DNA of 56,126 bases from the NCBI RefSeq assembly GCF_004022215.1, contig NZ_SAUZ01000027.1, positions 1-56,126 of the forward strand. Reading direction: 5' to 3'. Made by a program: the position numbers and the translations under genes. The stretch's first letter is position 1; the number at the start of each line of letters is the position of its first letter. This stretch comes from Paenirhodobacter populi (GTDB lineage: Bacteria; Pseudomonadota; Alphaproteobacteria; Rhodobacterales; Rhodobacteraceae). The notes beneath the pieces were generated by a model. The model worked only from the letters and a program-made list of their open reading frames with translations. It ran no database searches and was not told where the DNA came from. Below, in pieces: positions 43,075 through 52,808 of the stretch.

Positions 43075-43886
43075 TGCGTGCCGTACTCAATCCCCCCCCC
43101 CAACGCTGTGCACGGGAACTCGCGCCCATGTCGCGCGCTGCCGGATCAGAGCGGCAAGGAGCGGTTGTGGGCGATCTCCAAGATGGGGAACCGGTCTCTC
43201 CGGCGGCTGCTTTACTTGGGTGCCATGGATGTGATCGCCTCCCGCATGCACCATGCCGATGTGGTGATGGAAATGGGCGACACTTTCTTTGAGGCTCAAT
43301 GCACCGCCGCAAAGTTGAGACTTCTCTGCATCCGGACGAAATTCGAAGCCAATGCGCGGGCACTGGGGTTTTCCGGTGTGAATCTCGTCTGCATGTCTGC
43401 GGAAACAGATGAGTAATCCATGCTGGCGGAAGCCGCCCGCCAGTTTGGCAGGAATCCAAGAACGGATCGAAACGCTGAGGCTGAGTGAAGAAGTCGCCTA
43501 CAAAACATGGGGCTGTTCAGGGCTCGGCACGCAGCACCCCATTGGAGTTCAACTCGCACGCAATCATCGGCACCAAGACCTCTGTGTTGCGCGCTCGAGC
43601 TCTCCCTGTTATAAACTGACACTCCTCGGTATCCGCGCTTCGGGCGCATCGCGTGCCGAGCATCATACGATTCCCGCGATCTTCGCGCGGATGCATGGTG
43701 AATGGATCACGGTATGCGGTTTCAGCCGCGATTGCCTGCGATCCTTAGTCGATGTGGTCTTTCGTATCGCATCTTTCAGCCGGGTGCCTGCTTGCGGGCA
43801 GCCCATTCGGCGCAGCTTTGCTCAATAAGCTTCATGGCATTTTCGGCCATGATGCCTCGTGTTCATAATCAAGGAGAACTAACAGC
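43075..43886. other. Gene-poor stretch of about 800 bp
   Basis: Apart from the IS110-type fragment at 43120-43290, I recognise nothing. A plus-strand frame (43409-43828, 139 codons) and a minus-strand frame (43296-43649) lack family similarity and ribosome sites. The final bases carry the ribosome site of the sugar-porter gene. Confidence 0.5.
43120..43290 (+). pseudogene. IS110/IS1111-type transposase fragment
   Basis: About 50 codons reading SGKERLWAISKMGNRSLRRL then LYLGAMDVIASRM match the C-terminal helix-hairpin region of IS110-family (IS1111-like) transposases. It starts and ends abruptly. The same frame runs on to 43416 without recognised similarity. Confidence 0.7.
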
Positions 43887-45296
43887 GTGACAGATCAGGT
43901 CGCTGAGGAAGAGAACAAAGTCCGGCTCGCAGAACGGATCGGCGCGGACCTTTACCTGTTGTCGATCGTCCTCACCGTGGCAATCGCCGGTTTCCTGTAT
44001 GGTTACGATACCGGCATCATTTCCGGTGCGCTCTTGCAGATTACCAGTGAATTCGATCTGAACCATCGCCAGCAGGAACTGGTGACGAGCGTCATCCTCG
44101 TGGGGGCGGTGATCGGGGCGCTGAGTTGCGGGAAGATTTCCTCGCTGATCGGACGGCGCTACACCATCATGCTTGTGGCCGCGATCTTTGCCGGGGGCGT
44201 CATCGCGGCGGGACTGGCACCGAGCGCCTTCTGGCTGGGGGCCGCGCGGCTTGTTCTGGGTTTTGCCGTTGGCGGCGCTTCGCAGATCGTGCCGGTCTAT
44301 ATCGCTGAACTCGCTCCTGCTGAAAAGCGTGGGAGAATGGTGACTTTCTTCAATATTTCCATCGGGGTGGGAATTCTGGCCGCGGGCCTTGTCGGGGCGT
44401 TCCTGCAAAACCTGTGGGATTGGCGGATGATGTTCGCCGTGGCGGCCGTGCCTGCCGTCCTTCTCCTGATCTCCATGCTGCTCCTGCCGGAAAGCCCGCG
44501 CTGGCTGGTCGGGCAGGATCGGGTTCCCGAGGCCCGCGCCACACTGGATCTGGTCCGCGAGACGGAAAAGGAAGTCCACCGCGAAATTCGTTCGATCGAG
44601 AAGATAAACGATGCGGCCGACGCGCGGAAGGACAACGGCTGGCGCACTCTGGCGCAGCCTTGGATGCGGCCCGCTCTTGTCGCGGGCCTCGGCGTTGCGG
44701 CTTTCACACAGCTTTCCGGTATCGAGATGCTGATCTATTACACCCCGACATTGCTGACGAATGCGGGCTTCAGCCATAATGTCGCGCTTCACGCCGCCCT
44801 GGGTGTCGCGGTCATCTACCTTGTGATGACGATCGTCGGCAAGCTGCTGGTCGATCACCTCGGGCGTCGGCGCCTTGTGCTCATCATGCTGCCCGGTGCG
44901 GTGATCAGTCTTCTTGTAATGGGGGCGCTGTTCCTGATCGGCGGCGAGGTTGCGTCCAATGCCTGGCTCATCGTCGGATGCCTATTCGCCTTCATGGTCT
45001 TCAACGCCGGTGGCATTCAGGTGATCGGCTGGCTCATCGGTTCGGAGGTCTATCCGCTTTCCGTTCGGGAAAAGGCCACGAGCCTGCATGCTGCGGTGCT
45101 CTGGGGGTCCAACCTGGTGCTCACGGCGACGGCGCTGACGATGGTGCAATGGCTCAGCATCGGCGGAGCGATGTGGTTCTATGCTGCGCTCAACGCACTC
45201 GGCTTCATCTTCGTGTATTTCCTCGTGCCGGAAACCAAAGGCAAAAGTCTGGAGGCAATTGAGGGAGAGCTCAGAAACGGGACATTTCGTCCATGA
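43887..45296 (+). CDS. Sugar-porter MFS transporter
   Basis: A 469-residue protein with 12 predicted helices and the classical sugar-porter signatures: GFLYGYDTGIISGALL (helix 1), IGRRYTIML after helix 2, PESPRWLVGQDR after helix 6, DHLGRRRLVLIM in loop 8-9 and VPETKGKSLEAIEGEL at the end. It probably imports a hexose, pentose or polyol with protons. The start is GTG 43887 behind AAGGAG. It stands alone between IS remnants, with no catabolic genes beside it. Confidence 0.9.
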   Translation: MTDQVAEEENKVRLAERIGADLYLLSIVLTVAIAGFLYGYDTGIISGALLQITSEFDLNHRQQELVTSVILVGAVIGALSCGKISSLIGRRYTIMLVAAIFAGGVIAAGLAPSAFWLGAARLVLGFAVGGASQIVPVYIAELAPAEKRGRMVTFFNISIGVGILAAGLVGAFLQNLWDWRMMFAVAAVPAVLLLISMLLLPESPRWLVGQDRVPEARATLDLVRETEKEVHREIRSIEKINDAADARKDNGWRTLAQPWMRPALVAGLGVAAFTQLSGIEMLIYYTPTLLTNAGFSHNVALHAALGVAVIYLVMTIVGKLLVDHLGRRRLVLIMLPGAVISLLVMGALFLIGGEVASNAWLIVGCLFAFMVFNAGGIQVIGWLIGSEVYPLSVREKATSLHAAVLWGSNLVLTATALTMVQWLSIGGAMWFYAALNALGFIFVYFLVPETKGKSLEAIEGELRNGTFRP

Positions 45297-45497
45297 GGAC
45301 GAGCGGAACCCCGTTCGGAGGGAATCTTCGGCCGGGGTTCCTTGCAGCGGCCACCGAGCTGCCGCACCTCACAACTCAAGCCCAATTGTGGCTATGTGAA
45401 GCACAACAGGTATCGCCGGATCGGCGAAGACCGCACCGAGCAGTGGGACATGCTGCCCCACGCAGTTGCGGGCCACCGTGACTAGGAGTGCCTTTTC

Positions 45498-45735
45498 ATG
45501 GCATTGAGCATCACCCCCGATTTCGAATACGTGCTCATCAATGCCACGATCTCGGAAGTTCATGCCGATGCAAACTCGCAAAGGAGAGCTTGAAGCTCAC
45601 CCCACTGGCCCGGCCAGCGGCGGGCTGATGACCAAGCTCCATGTCGAGGTCAATGTGTGCGGTTTGCCGGTCCGGCTCATGATTACGACAGCCCGCAGGC
45701 ACAGGGGTCAGGCCGATCGGTGACAGGATGAACCG
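45498..45735 (+). pseudogene. IS5-family transposase fragment
   Basis: ATG 45498 begins ALSITPDFEYVLINATISEV, matching the DPDFEYVxIDATIV region with the first catalytic Asp (here mutated to Asn) of IS427-type transposases. A frame change leads to PTGPASGGLMTKLHVEVNV, the GGxxTKxH segment. Both ends are missing. The 200 bp between the transporter stop and this fragment also read weakly as IS5 sequence (YRRIGEDRTEQWDML). Confidence 0.65.
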
Positions 45736-45779
45736 CAGATCACGCTCTTGAGTTACATCCCGAATGGCTGTATCGCGCC

Positions 45780-46205
45780 TCAGTCCGGGGCATGGTGCGC
45801 CGCAAGGATCGCCTCGAACCGTTCCCGCGCCTTCTTGGGCAGGTCGTCGGGCAGGGCCACGTCTTCAGCATCGCCGACCTGGATCAACATCACCATACCC
45901 ATGGCGATATGGGGCGAACATTTGATCCCGTAATTGCCTGGAACGTCGAATGCGATAGTAAAATCCTCGTTGATTTTCGATTTGAACGGCGCGGCCCCCT
46001 CGGGGATCATGGTGTCGATCGTGGCGGCATTGTGGCTTGGTTGGCTGGGAATGAAGCGCACGGAATCCCCCGGAGCGATGTGCAGGAAGGAGGGCTCGTA
46101 GATCATCGGGCCGTTTTCCGAGCGGTTGAACATTCCCACCTCATGCACCTCGGCAAAGGCGGGCATGGCGACCAGACAGGCAAGAACGGCGAAGGTGTAT
46201 TTCAT
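45780..46205 (-). CDS. Pseudoazurin (blue copper protein)
   Basis: A 141-residue exported protein (signal about 1-18, MPAFA). The type-1 copper ligands are H58 (PSHNAA), C96 and H99 (KCSPH), and M104 (MGM). Their spacing is identical to the H40/C78/H81/M86 set of mature pseudoazurin. It carries electrons in the periplasm, typically to NirK, NirS or NosZ in denitrifiers. The start overlaps the btuD stop (ATGA), so it is translationally coupled to the cobalamin-uptake operon, an unusual place. Confidence 0.92.
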   Translation of the reverse strand: MKYTFAVLACLVAMPAFAEVHEVGMFNRSENGPMIYEPSFLHIAPGDSVRFIPSQPSHNAATIDTMIPEGAAPFKSKINEDFTIAFDVPGNYGIKCSPHIAMGMVMLIQVGDAEDVALPDDLPKKARERFEAILAAHHAPD

Positions 46206-46975
46206 GGGTGATCCTCAAGGCAATGAAAGCGGAACTGGCGCGCGCCATCCGTGGGGTCGGTCAGCGTGCGGGCACCGACGCGGAAGATCGCGGCAAGGCG
46301 TTCGTGGGTGAGCACTTCGGACGGCGGGCCACAGGCCGCAAGGCGTCCGCCCTCCATCACGGCCAGCCTGTCGCATCCCATGGCCTGATTGAGGTCATGC
46401 AGCGCGATCACCACCGTGACAGGCAGCGTCGAAATCAACCGAAGAAGCGACAGCTGATGATGGATGTCGAGATGGTTTGTCGGCTCGTCCAGCAGCATGA
46501 TTCGTGGCCGTTGCGCAAGCGCACGGGCGATGTGGACACGCTGGCGTTCGCCCCCGGACAGCGTGGTCCAGGCGCGCTCCGTCATATCCTCCATGCCGAC
46601 CGCGGCCAGCGCCTCGGCGCAGATCGCCGCGTCATGCGGCCCGAAGGGCGCAAGCGGTGACAGCCACGGCGTGCGGCCAAGCTCGACGGTATCGCGAACT
46701 GACAGGGCCTCGGCGGTTTCGGCCTGTTGCTCGACGAAGGCAAGACGGCGGGCCACCTCGCGCCGGGGAAGGCGGCGCAGCGGCATATCGTCAAACCAGA
46801 CCTCGCCCACCGGACGCGGGGCAATCCCGGCCAGAAGCCGCAGCAGCGTGGATTTGCCCGAACCGTTGGGACCGATCAGGCCGAATGTCTCGCCTGCCGC
46901 GATGTCGAGGCTGACCTCCCCGACGATCCGGCGCCCGCGTACGGTCCAACCGAGGTTACGTGCCGCGATCTTCAT
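46202..46975 (-). CDS. btuD: Cobalamin-type ABC transporter ATPase
   Basis: A 257-residue ATPase of the FecE/BtuD group: Walker A GPNGSGKSTLLRL, Q-loop FVEQQAETAEAL, signature LSGGERQRVHIARAL, Walker B IMLLDEPTNHLDIHHQ and switch His in ALHDLNQAMG. Start ATG 46975 overlaps the permease stop by 4 bp. The riboswitch upstream of the operon identifies the substrate as a corrinoid rather than a ferric siderophore. Confidence 0.9.
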   Translation of the reverse strand: MKIAARNLGWTVRGRRIVGEVSLDIAAGETFGLIGPNGSGKSTLLRLLAGIAPRPVGEVWFDDMPLRRLPRREVARRLAFVEQQAETAEALSVRDTVELGRTPWLSPLAPFGPHDAAICAEALAAVGMEDMTERAWTTLSGGERQRVHIARALAQRPRIMLLDEPTNHLDIHHQLSLLRLISTLPVTVVIALHDLNQAMGCDRLAVMEGGRLAACGPPSEVLTHERLAAIFRVGARTLTDPTDGARQFRFHCLEDHP

Positions 46976-48012
46976 CCGCGAACCTTCCCCCGGATCAGGA
47001 TCAGCGCAAAGCCCGGTGCGCCGACAAGGGCCGTCACCACGCCGATCGGCACGACCTGACCGGGGATCAGCATGCGCGAAACCACATCGGCGGCGATCAG
47101 GAATATCGCTCCGATCAGCGCGGCCGTGGGGATTAGCCGCCCATGACGCGGCCCGACCAGAAAGCGCGCGGCATGCGGAATCACCAGCCCGACGAAACCG
47201 ATGGAGCCGACAAGGCTGACCATGGTCGCCGTCATCAGCGTGACCGCCCCGATCAGCACGATCTGCACCCGCCGCACCGCAATGCCAAGCGCCGAGGCCG
47301 CATCCGCGCCAAACGAAAACGCGTCCAGCGCCCGCATATGCCACAGGCAGGCCAGAAACCCCGCGATTGCCACCGGCGCGGCCAGCGTCACATCCGGCCA
47401 GCGCACGCCCGACAGGTTTCCAAGCAGCCAGAAAATGATCCCGCGCGCCTGTTCCGCATTGGCCGATTTCGCGATGAAAAATGACGTCAGCGCATTGAAC
47501 AACTGCGATCCGGCGATGCCGGCCAGCACCATCTGCGCCGGGCCTCCGCCCGCGGCGCGCGCAAGCAGCGACACCAGCCCGAAGGCCAGCGCCGCCCCCA
47601 CAAAGGCACCGCCGGAAATGCCGATGGCACCTGCGCCCAATCCCATGATGGTGACGGCCACCGCCCCGGTCGATGCGCCGGCGGAAACCCCCAGCAGATA
47701 GGGATCGGCCAGCGCGTTGCGCACCAGCGCCTGTAAAACGACGCCCGCCAGCGCCAGCCCTGCTCCGCAGGCGGCGGCAACCAGCGTGCGCGGCACCCGA
47801 TAGGACCAGATGATGCCCTGATCGATCGGATCGACCGGATGCCCGGCATTCCACAGATTGTTGGCCAGCGCCGCCCACACGGTGTCCCAAGGGAGCGGTG
47901 TTTCCCCCAGAACCACACCGCCAAGGATGGCTGACAGCAGCACGGCCACCCCCGCCAGCGCCCGAAAACCGACGCGCGGCAACAGCCCGGCGGGGAGGGC
48001 CGCCCCGATCAT
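46972..48012 (-). CDS. btuC: Cobalamin-type ABC transporter permease
   Basis: A 346-residue protein with about ten helices, FecCD family: SYRVPRTLVAAACGAGLALA, VVLQALVRNALADPYLLGVS and SAGASTGA are the classical motifs. GSIGFVGLVIPHAARFLVGP precedes the ATPase-contact loop. It overlaps btuF (4 bp) and btuD (4 bp). Confidence 0.92.
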   Translation of the reverse strand: MIGAALPAGLLPRVGFRALAGVAVLLSAILGGVVLGETPLPWDTVWAALANNLWNAGHPVDPIDQGIIWSYRVPRTLVAAACGAGLALAGVVLQALVRNALADPYLLGVSAGASTGAVAVTIMGLGAGAIGISGGAFVGAALAFGLVSLLARAAGGGPAQMVLAGIAGSQLFNALTSFFIAKSANAEQARGIIFWLLGNLSGVRWPDVTLAAPVAIAGFLACLWHMRALDAFSFGADAASALGIAVRRVQIVLIGAVTLMTATMVSLVGSIGFVGLVIPHAARFLVGPRHGRLIPTAALIGAIFLIAADVVSRMLIPGQVVPIGVVTALVGAPGFALILIRGKVRG

Positions 48013-49031
48013 TTCAGATCGAACTTCGGCAGCGCTGCGGCCAGTTCCTCAAGCGCGGCGATGTTGCGGATCGAGGGGTCCATGGCATGGGCGTCGATGA
48101 TGACGATGCGGTCGTTCTTCACTGCATCCATCTCACGCGTTACCGGGTCGGATTTCAGGAAGGCGAGCTTCTTTTCGTAGTCGTCGGCCTCGAACCGGCG
48201 GCGGTCCATGCGGGCGATCACGATCACACCCGGATTGGCCCGGGCGATGGTTTCCCAACTGACCACCGGCCATTCCTCGGGGCTGTTGATCACGTTCTTC
48301 AGGCCGAGGGAGGCCATCATCCACGCCGGCGCACCGCCGTTCCCCGCGACATAGGGATCGATGTCCATCTCGGCCGAGGAAAACCAGAACACCGCCGAGG
48401 CATCTTGCAGATCAAGCGCCTTTGCTGCCTCGATCGCGGCGGCCTCGCGGGCCTTCAGACCATCGACCAGTTCCGCGCCACGATTCGTCACGTCGAAGAT
48501 CTGCGCAAGTTCCGTGACACCCTGATAGAGGCTGTCCATCGAATACATCTCGGTCCGGGTGCCATCCGACCCGGCTGTATTGTCCTTGCCGACGCAATCC
48601 GCGGGCAAGGTGTAGGTCGGTATGCCCAGATCGGCGAACTGTTCGCGCGTCGCGACGATCCCCTGCGCGCCGATGTGCCATTCATATTGAACGGCAACAA
48701 GGCCGGGGCGCTTGGCCACCACGCTTTCAAAGCTGGGATCGTTGTCGGCCAGCCGCTCGACGCCCGCGTTCAGATCCTCAAATTCGGGCAGAACCCCGGT
48801 GAACCAGACCGATGTGCCGACGACCTTGTCGCCCAGACCGAGGGAGTAGAGAATCTCGGTCGTGGCCTGACCGACGGTCACCACGGTTTCCGGCGCCTTG
48901 TCGAAGGTCAGCGTAACGCCGCAGTTCTGCAACGTCAGCGGATAGCTGGTTCCGGCCAGGGTCGGCGCGCCAAGGCACAGCGACAGCATCGCGGTCGCCG
49001 CGCAAAGCCGCAGGGTGGAGGGAAGTCTCAT
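48009..49031 (-). CDS. btuF: Cobalamin-type ABC substrate-binding protein
   Basis: A 340-residue exported protein (signal about 1-26, PTLAG). It has the FecB/BtuF two-lobe fold with a helical bridge: PETVVTVGQATTEILYSLGL and KRPGLVAVQYEW in the first lobe, AWMMASLGLKNVINSPEEWP and RANPGVIVIARMD in the second. It captures cobalamin or cobinamide in the periplasm. I chose ATG 49031, where the signal peptide begins, with GGAG upstream; the frame runs back to 49178 but lies in the riboswitch leader. Confidence 0.88.
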   Translation of the reverse strand: MRLPSTLRLCAATAMLSLCLGAPTLAGTSYPLTLQNCGVTLTFDKAPETVVTVGQATTEILYSLGLGDKVVGTSVWFTGVLPEFEDLNAGVERLADNDPSFESVVAKRPGLVAVQYEWHIGAQGIVATREQFADLGIPTYTLPADCVGKDNTAGSDGTRTEMYSMDSLYQGVTELAQIFDVTNRGAELVDGLKAREAAAIEAAKALDLQDASAVFWFSSAEMDIDPYVAGNGGAPAWMMASLGLKNVINSPEEWPVVSWETIARANPGVIVIARMDRRRFEADDYEKKLAFLKSDPVTREMDAVKNDRIVIIDAHAMDPSIRNIAALEELAAALPKFDLK

Positions 49032-49202
49032 CCGGGGTCTCCGATCATGGATGGGGCGGAGACGGAAGGGAAATGCCCGGACACGGGACACCCCGGCGCG
49101 AAACGCGCAGAAGCAGACAGCAGGGATCGCCCGGAGGCACCCTTTCGGTCGTATACATATCTGGCCTCCCCTGGACACCCCGCCCGGGTCAAGTTGGTCG
49201 CA

Positions 49203-49385
49203 TAAGTCGGCAGGTCTCCTGACTGGCGGGTCACGGGATCATGCGGCCTTCCCATGGATCGCTCCACAGTGGCTTCGTCGCATGAACCTCGCCGCCTACA
49301 GTTGCGGGGGCAGTTCCGGTTCGCTGCGTGCCCGCGGGCGTGACAGCGGCGGATTCCCTTTCAATTCCTCTCGGAAACCGACGTG
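49203..49385 (-). promoter_or_regulatory. Adenosylcobalamin riboswitch upstream of btuFCD
   Basis: Read on the minus strand it contains AAAGGGAAT near 49355, the central block AACTGCCCCCGCAACTGTA near 49315-49297, and the B12 box AGTCAGGAGACCTGCC at 49224-49209. This is the second cobalamin riboswitch in the window. High cobalamin should repress the transport operon. Confidence 0.95.
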
Positions 49386-49463
49386 GCATGGATAACTTGT
49401 CGGATGGCGCCGGGCAATAGGCAAAGGAACCCGTCCATATCCGGTAATGGCAGGGTGTCCCGC

Positions 49464-49889
49464 TCAGTTCGCGGCGGGTTTCTTCCTTGCGCGGATGAAG
49501 GAATGCAGGCTGACGATTTCATATCCCAGCCGATCTGCCAGATCCTGCCGTATCCGGTTCAGCTCTTCGCTTGGCAGTTCGATCACCTCGCCGCTGTCGA
49601 CATCGACAAGGTGGTCATGCTGCGAGGCGGGGGTGATTTCAAAGCGCGCGGGTTCGTTCTCGAAGGTCAGCCGCTGCACGAGGCCCGCCTCCTCCAGCGT
49701 CGAAAGCGTGCGGTAGACCGTGGCGAGCGAGACGGAATCGTCGAGCGCCCGCACCCGCACGAAGATTTCCTCGGCATTCGGATGGTCGGTCGATTCCATC
49801 AGGATCGCCAGCAACGCGACGCGCTGCTGCGTGACTTTCAGTCCCGCTTCCCGCAGGGCCTGGGCGAATTCGTTGCTGCCATTCGACAT
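49464..49889 (-). CDS. mur: Fur-family regulator, probable Mur (manganese uptake regulator)
   Basis: A 141-residue Fur protein: LREAGLKVTQQRVALLAILM, recognition helix VSLATVYRTLSTLEEAGLVQ, and HDHLVDVDSGEVIEL with the HxHxxD metal site. It has no cysteines, so it lacks the structural zinc CxxC sites. In Rhizobiales and Rhodobacterales this form, divergent from sitABCD, is Mur, a Mn-responsive repressor. Two TGCRA-N5-TYGCA operators lie in the shared promoter. Confidence 0.85.
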   Translation of the reverse strand: MSNGSNEFAQALREAGLKVTQQRVALLAILMESTDHPNAEEIFVRVRALDDSVSLATVYRTLSTLEEAGLVQRLTFENEPARFEITPASQHDHLVDVDSGEVIELPSEELNRIRQDLADRLGYEIVSLHSFIRARKKPAAN

Positions 49890-49954
49890 GTAGGCTCCGT
49901 TTTTTATGTGTTCCTACGCGCTGAGCCGGTTTTTCGCAATCGGTTATGCCCAAT

Positions 49955-49999
49955 TGCGATTAGTTCGCATTCACTCTTGACTTATGCAAATGGTTCGCA
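49955..49999. promoter_or_regulatory. Tandem Mur/Fur-type operators in the mur-sitA promoter
   Basis: TTGCGA-TTAGT-TCGCAT (core 49955-49969) and TGCAA-ATGGT-TCGCA (49985-49999), 30 bp apart centre to centre, 43-87 bp upstream of the sitA start. They share the 5-5-5 layout of the sites at 36319-36359 and 42998-43014 and resemble known Mur boxes. Confidence 0.7.
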
Positions 50000-50041
50000 C
50001 TTACATGTGCGCAAAGTCAACCGAGCTGAAGAGGATATGGC

Positions 50042-50944
50042 ATGACACCGACACTGACACGGCTGCTGGGCGCAACGGCGATCATGGCGCTGTGCTCGAC
50101 GGGTGCGTTTGCGGCCGACAAACTGAAGGTCGTGACGACCTTCACGGTGATCGCGGACATGGCGCAGAATGTGGCGGGTGACGCGGCCGAGGTGGTTTCG
50201 ATCACCAAGCCGGGGGCCGAGATCCATGGCTACGAACCGACGCCGCAGGACATCGTGCGGGCGCAGGATGCCGATCTGATCCTGTGGAACGGCCTGAACC
50301 TCGAACTGTGGTTCAAGCAGTTCCTGTCGAACCTGAAGGACGTGCCCGCCGTGACCGTGACCGACGGGATCGAACCCATCGCCATCAACGGCGGCGAATA
50401 CAACGGCAAACCGAACCCGCATGCATGGATGGGGCTGTCGAGCGCCGAAATCTACGTCGACAACATCGAAAAGGCGCTTGCCGAACATGATCCGGCGAAT
50501 GCCGAGATCTACAAAAAGAACGCCGAAGCCTACAAGGTCAAGCTGGCTGAAACGCTCACGCCCCTGAAGGCCGAGATCGCGGAGATCCCCGAGGATCGTC
50601 GCTGGCTGGTAAGCTGCGAAGGCGCGTTCAGCTATCTTGCCCGCGACTTCGGCATGCATGAACTTTACCTCTGGCCGATCAACGCCGACCAGATGGGCAC
50701 GCCGCAACAGGTGCGTCACGTCATCGACGGGGTGCGGAAGAACCATATCCCCGCCGTCTTCTGCGAAAGCACGGTGAATACCGCGCCGGCCCAACAGGTG
50801 GCGCGGGAAACCGGGGCGCATTACGGCGGCGTCCTCTATGTGGACAGCCTTTCGGAACCCGATGGTCCGGTGCCGACCTATCTCGACCTGTTGCGGGTCA
50901 CTTCGGAAACCCTTGCCAAGGGTCTGACCGACGGGGCGAAGTAA
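50042..50944 (+). CDS. sitA: Mn/Fe ABC transporter substrate-binding protein
   Basis: A 300-residue cluster A-I (cluster 9) metal-binding protein with a signal peptide (about 1-25). Predicted metal ligands are H62 ([10 protein letters not shown]), H127 (NPHAWM), E193 (SCEGAFSY) and D268 (YVDSLS), the His-His-Glu-Asp set of Mn or Fe(II) proteins such as SitA and MntC. AAGAGGATATGG precedes the start. First gene of sitABCD. Confidence 0.9.
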   Translation: MTPTLTRLLGATAIMALCSTGAFAADKLKVVTTFTVIADMAQNVAGDAAEVVSITKPGAEIHGYEPTPQDIVRAQDADLILWNGLNLELWFKQFLSNLKDVPAVTVTDGIEPIAINGGEYNGKPNPHAWMGLSSAEIYVDNIEKALAEHDPANAEIYKKNAEAYKVKLAETLTPLKAEIAEIPEDRRWLVSCEGAFSYLARDFGMHELYLWPINADQMGTPQQVRHVIDGVRKNHIPAVFCESTVNTAPAQQVARETGAHYGGVLYVDSLSEPDGPVPTYLDLLRVTSETLAKGLTDGAK

Positions 50945-51042
50945 GAAACAAGGGCGCATCGGTGCCCGCCTGCCTGCCGCGCACCGATGCGCGGCAGGCG
51001 CCATGCGTTTTGGGCGACCGACCCTTCCGGCAGAAAGAGGAC

Positions 51043-51948
51043 ATGCAAGACCTGGAACGAAAAATTGCCGCAAGCGACCCGGCGGGTGGCATCATGGCAA
51101 GCAACGTCACCGTGACCTACCGGAACGGTCACACGGCATTGTATAATGCGAATTTCGAGACCCCCCGCGGCACGATAACCGCGCTGGTCGGCGTGAATGG
51201 CGCGGGAAAATCCACGCTGTTCAAGGCGATCATGGGGTTCGTTCCGCTGGCGAAGGGGCAGATCCGCCTGCTCGGCCTGCCGGTGAAAGAAGCGCTGAAA
51301 AGGAACCTCGTCGCCTATGTGCCGCAGTCCGAGGAGGTGGACTGGTCCTTTCCGGTGCTGGTCGAGGATGTGGTGATGATGGGGCGCTTCGGCCACATGG
51401 GGTTCCTGCGCCGCCCGGCAAAGGCCGACCACGAGGCCGTCGCGGCGGCGCTGGCCCGCGTCGGCATGTCCGGTTTCCGCAAGCGCCAGATCGGCGAGCT
51501 TTCGGGCGGCCAGAAGAAGCGCGTCTTCCTTGCCCGCGCGCTGGCGCAGGACGGACAGCTGATCCTGCTGGACGAGCCCTTCACCGGCGTCGATGTGAAG
51601 ACCGAGGAGCAGATCATCGCGCTTTTGCGCGAATTGCGCGACGAGGGCCGGGTGATGCTGGTCTCGACGCACAACCTTGGCTCGGTGCCGGAATTCTGCG
51701 ACCGCTGCGTGCTGGTCAACAGGACCGTGCTGAGCTACGGCCCGATCGAGACCACCTTCACCCGCGAAAACCTCGAGGCCGCCTTCGGAGGCGTGCTGCG
51801 GCAGTTCACGCTGAGCGGCGATGTGCTGCATGACGATGACGACGCGCGCCATGTCTCGATTCTGTCGGACGACGAACGCCCGTTTGTCCAATACGGCGAT
51901 CAGACCCACCGTGCGACGGGCGCCGGGGGGACCGGGGGAACGAAATGA
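51043..51948 (+). CDS. sitB: Mn/Fe ABC transporter ATPase
   Basis: A 301-residue ATPase: Walker [17 protein letters not shown], signature [15 protein letters not shown], Walker [13 protein letters not shown] and switch His in VSTHNLGSV. The C-terminal extension (about 250-301) is rich in Asp ([10 protein letters not shown]), common in SitB. Start ATG 51043 behind AAGAGG; the frame opens at 50962 but that leader is not coding-like. The sequence just after sitA contains a palindrome, TGCCGCGC and GCGCGGCA, about 50975-51000. Confidence 0.9.
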   Translation: MQDLERKIAASDPAGGIMASNVTVTYRNGHTALYNANFETPRGTITALVGVNGAGKSTLFKAIMGFVPLAKGQIRLLGLPVKEALKRNLVAYVPQSEEVDWSFPVLVEDVVMMGRFGHMGFLRRPAKADHEAVAAALARVGMSGFRKRQIGELSGGQKKRVFLARALAQDGQLILLDEPFTGVDVKTEEQIIALLRELRDEGRVMLVSTHNLGSVPEFCDRCVLVNRTVLSYGPIETTFTRENLEAAFGGVLRQFTLSGDVLHDDDDARHVSILSDDERPFVQYGDQTHRATGAGGTGGTK

Positions 51949-52808
51949 GCACTCTCCTCGAACCTTTCACCTACAACTATATGCTGAATGCGATGTGGGT
52001 TTCCGCGCTTGTGGGCGGTGTCTGCGCCTTCCTGTCGGCCTATCTGATGCTCAAGGGCTGGTCGCTGATCGGCGACGCGCTTTCGCATTCGGTCGTGCCG
52101 GGGGTGGCCGGCGCCTATATGCTGGGCCTGCCCTTCGCGCTTGGCGCCTTCATCGCCGGAGGTCTGGCGGCGGCGGCGATGCTGTTCCTGTCGGATCGGT
52201 CGGGATTGAAGATCGACGTGGTGATCGGGCTGATCTTCACCTCGTTCTTCGGGCTCGGGCTGTTCATGGTGTCGATCAACCCGATGGCGATTTCGGTCCA
52301 GACGATCACCATGGGCAATATTCTGGCAATCACGCCCGGCGATACGCTGCAACTGGCGATCATCGGTTTCGTGTCGCTGGCGGTGCTGCTGGCGAAATGG
52401 AAGGACCTGATGGTGGTGTTCTTCGACGAAAGCCATGCGCGCACCGTGGGGCTGAACCCCGGGCTGCTGAAGGCGGTGTTCTTCGTCCTCCTGTCGGCCT
52501 GCGTGGTGGCGGCGATGCAGACGGTGGGGGCGTTTCTGGTCATCGCCATGGTGGTGACGCCGGGGGCCACGGCCTATCTGCTGTGCGACCGCTTCCCGCG
52601 GCTGATCGTCACCTCGGTTTTCATCGGCACGGTGACGAGCTTCCTTGGCGCCTATGCCAGCTATTTCCTCGACGGGGCGACGGGGGGCATCATCGTTTGC
52701 CTGCAAACGCTGATCTTCCTGACGGCCTTTGTCCTCGCGCCGAAACATGGGCTTCTGGCCGCGCGCCGCAAGGCGGCCGCGGGCCTTCGTACGGGGGTTG
52801 CACAATGA
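51945..52808 (+). CDS. sitC: Mn/Fe ABC transporter permease
   Basis: A 287-residue ABC-3-type permease with about eight helices. [20 protein letters not shown] then [19 protein letters not shown] are family motifs, and [15 protein letters not shown] lies near helix 7. It overlaps sitB (4 bp) and sitD (4 bp). Confidence 0.92.
   Translation: MSTLLEPFTYNYMLNAMWVSALVGGVCAFLSAYLMLKGWSLIGDALSHSVVPGVAGAYMLGLPFALGAFIAGGLAAAAMLFLSDRSGLKIDVVIGLIFTSFFGLGLFMVSINPMAISVQTITMGNILAITPGDTLQLAIIGFVSLAVLLAKWKDLMVVFFDESHARTVGLNPGLLKAVFFVLLSACVVAAMQTVGAFLVIAMVVTPGATAYLLCDRFPRLIVTSVFIGTVTSFLGAYASYFLDGATGGIIVCLQTLIFLTAFVLAPKHGLLAARRKAAAGLRTGVAQ

Noticed and set aside
43296-43828. Two frames of 117 and 139 codons in the gap before the sugar porter
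   Set aside because: No similarity, no ribosome site, and they overlap IS110 debris.
46202-47890. 562-codon minus-strand frame joining btuC and btuD
   Set aside because: The upstream part is btuC in the wrong frame; the real btuD starts at 46975.
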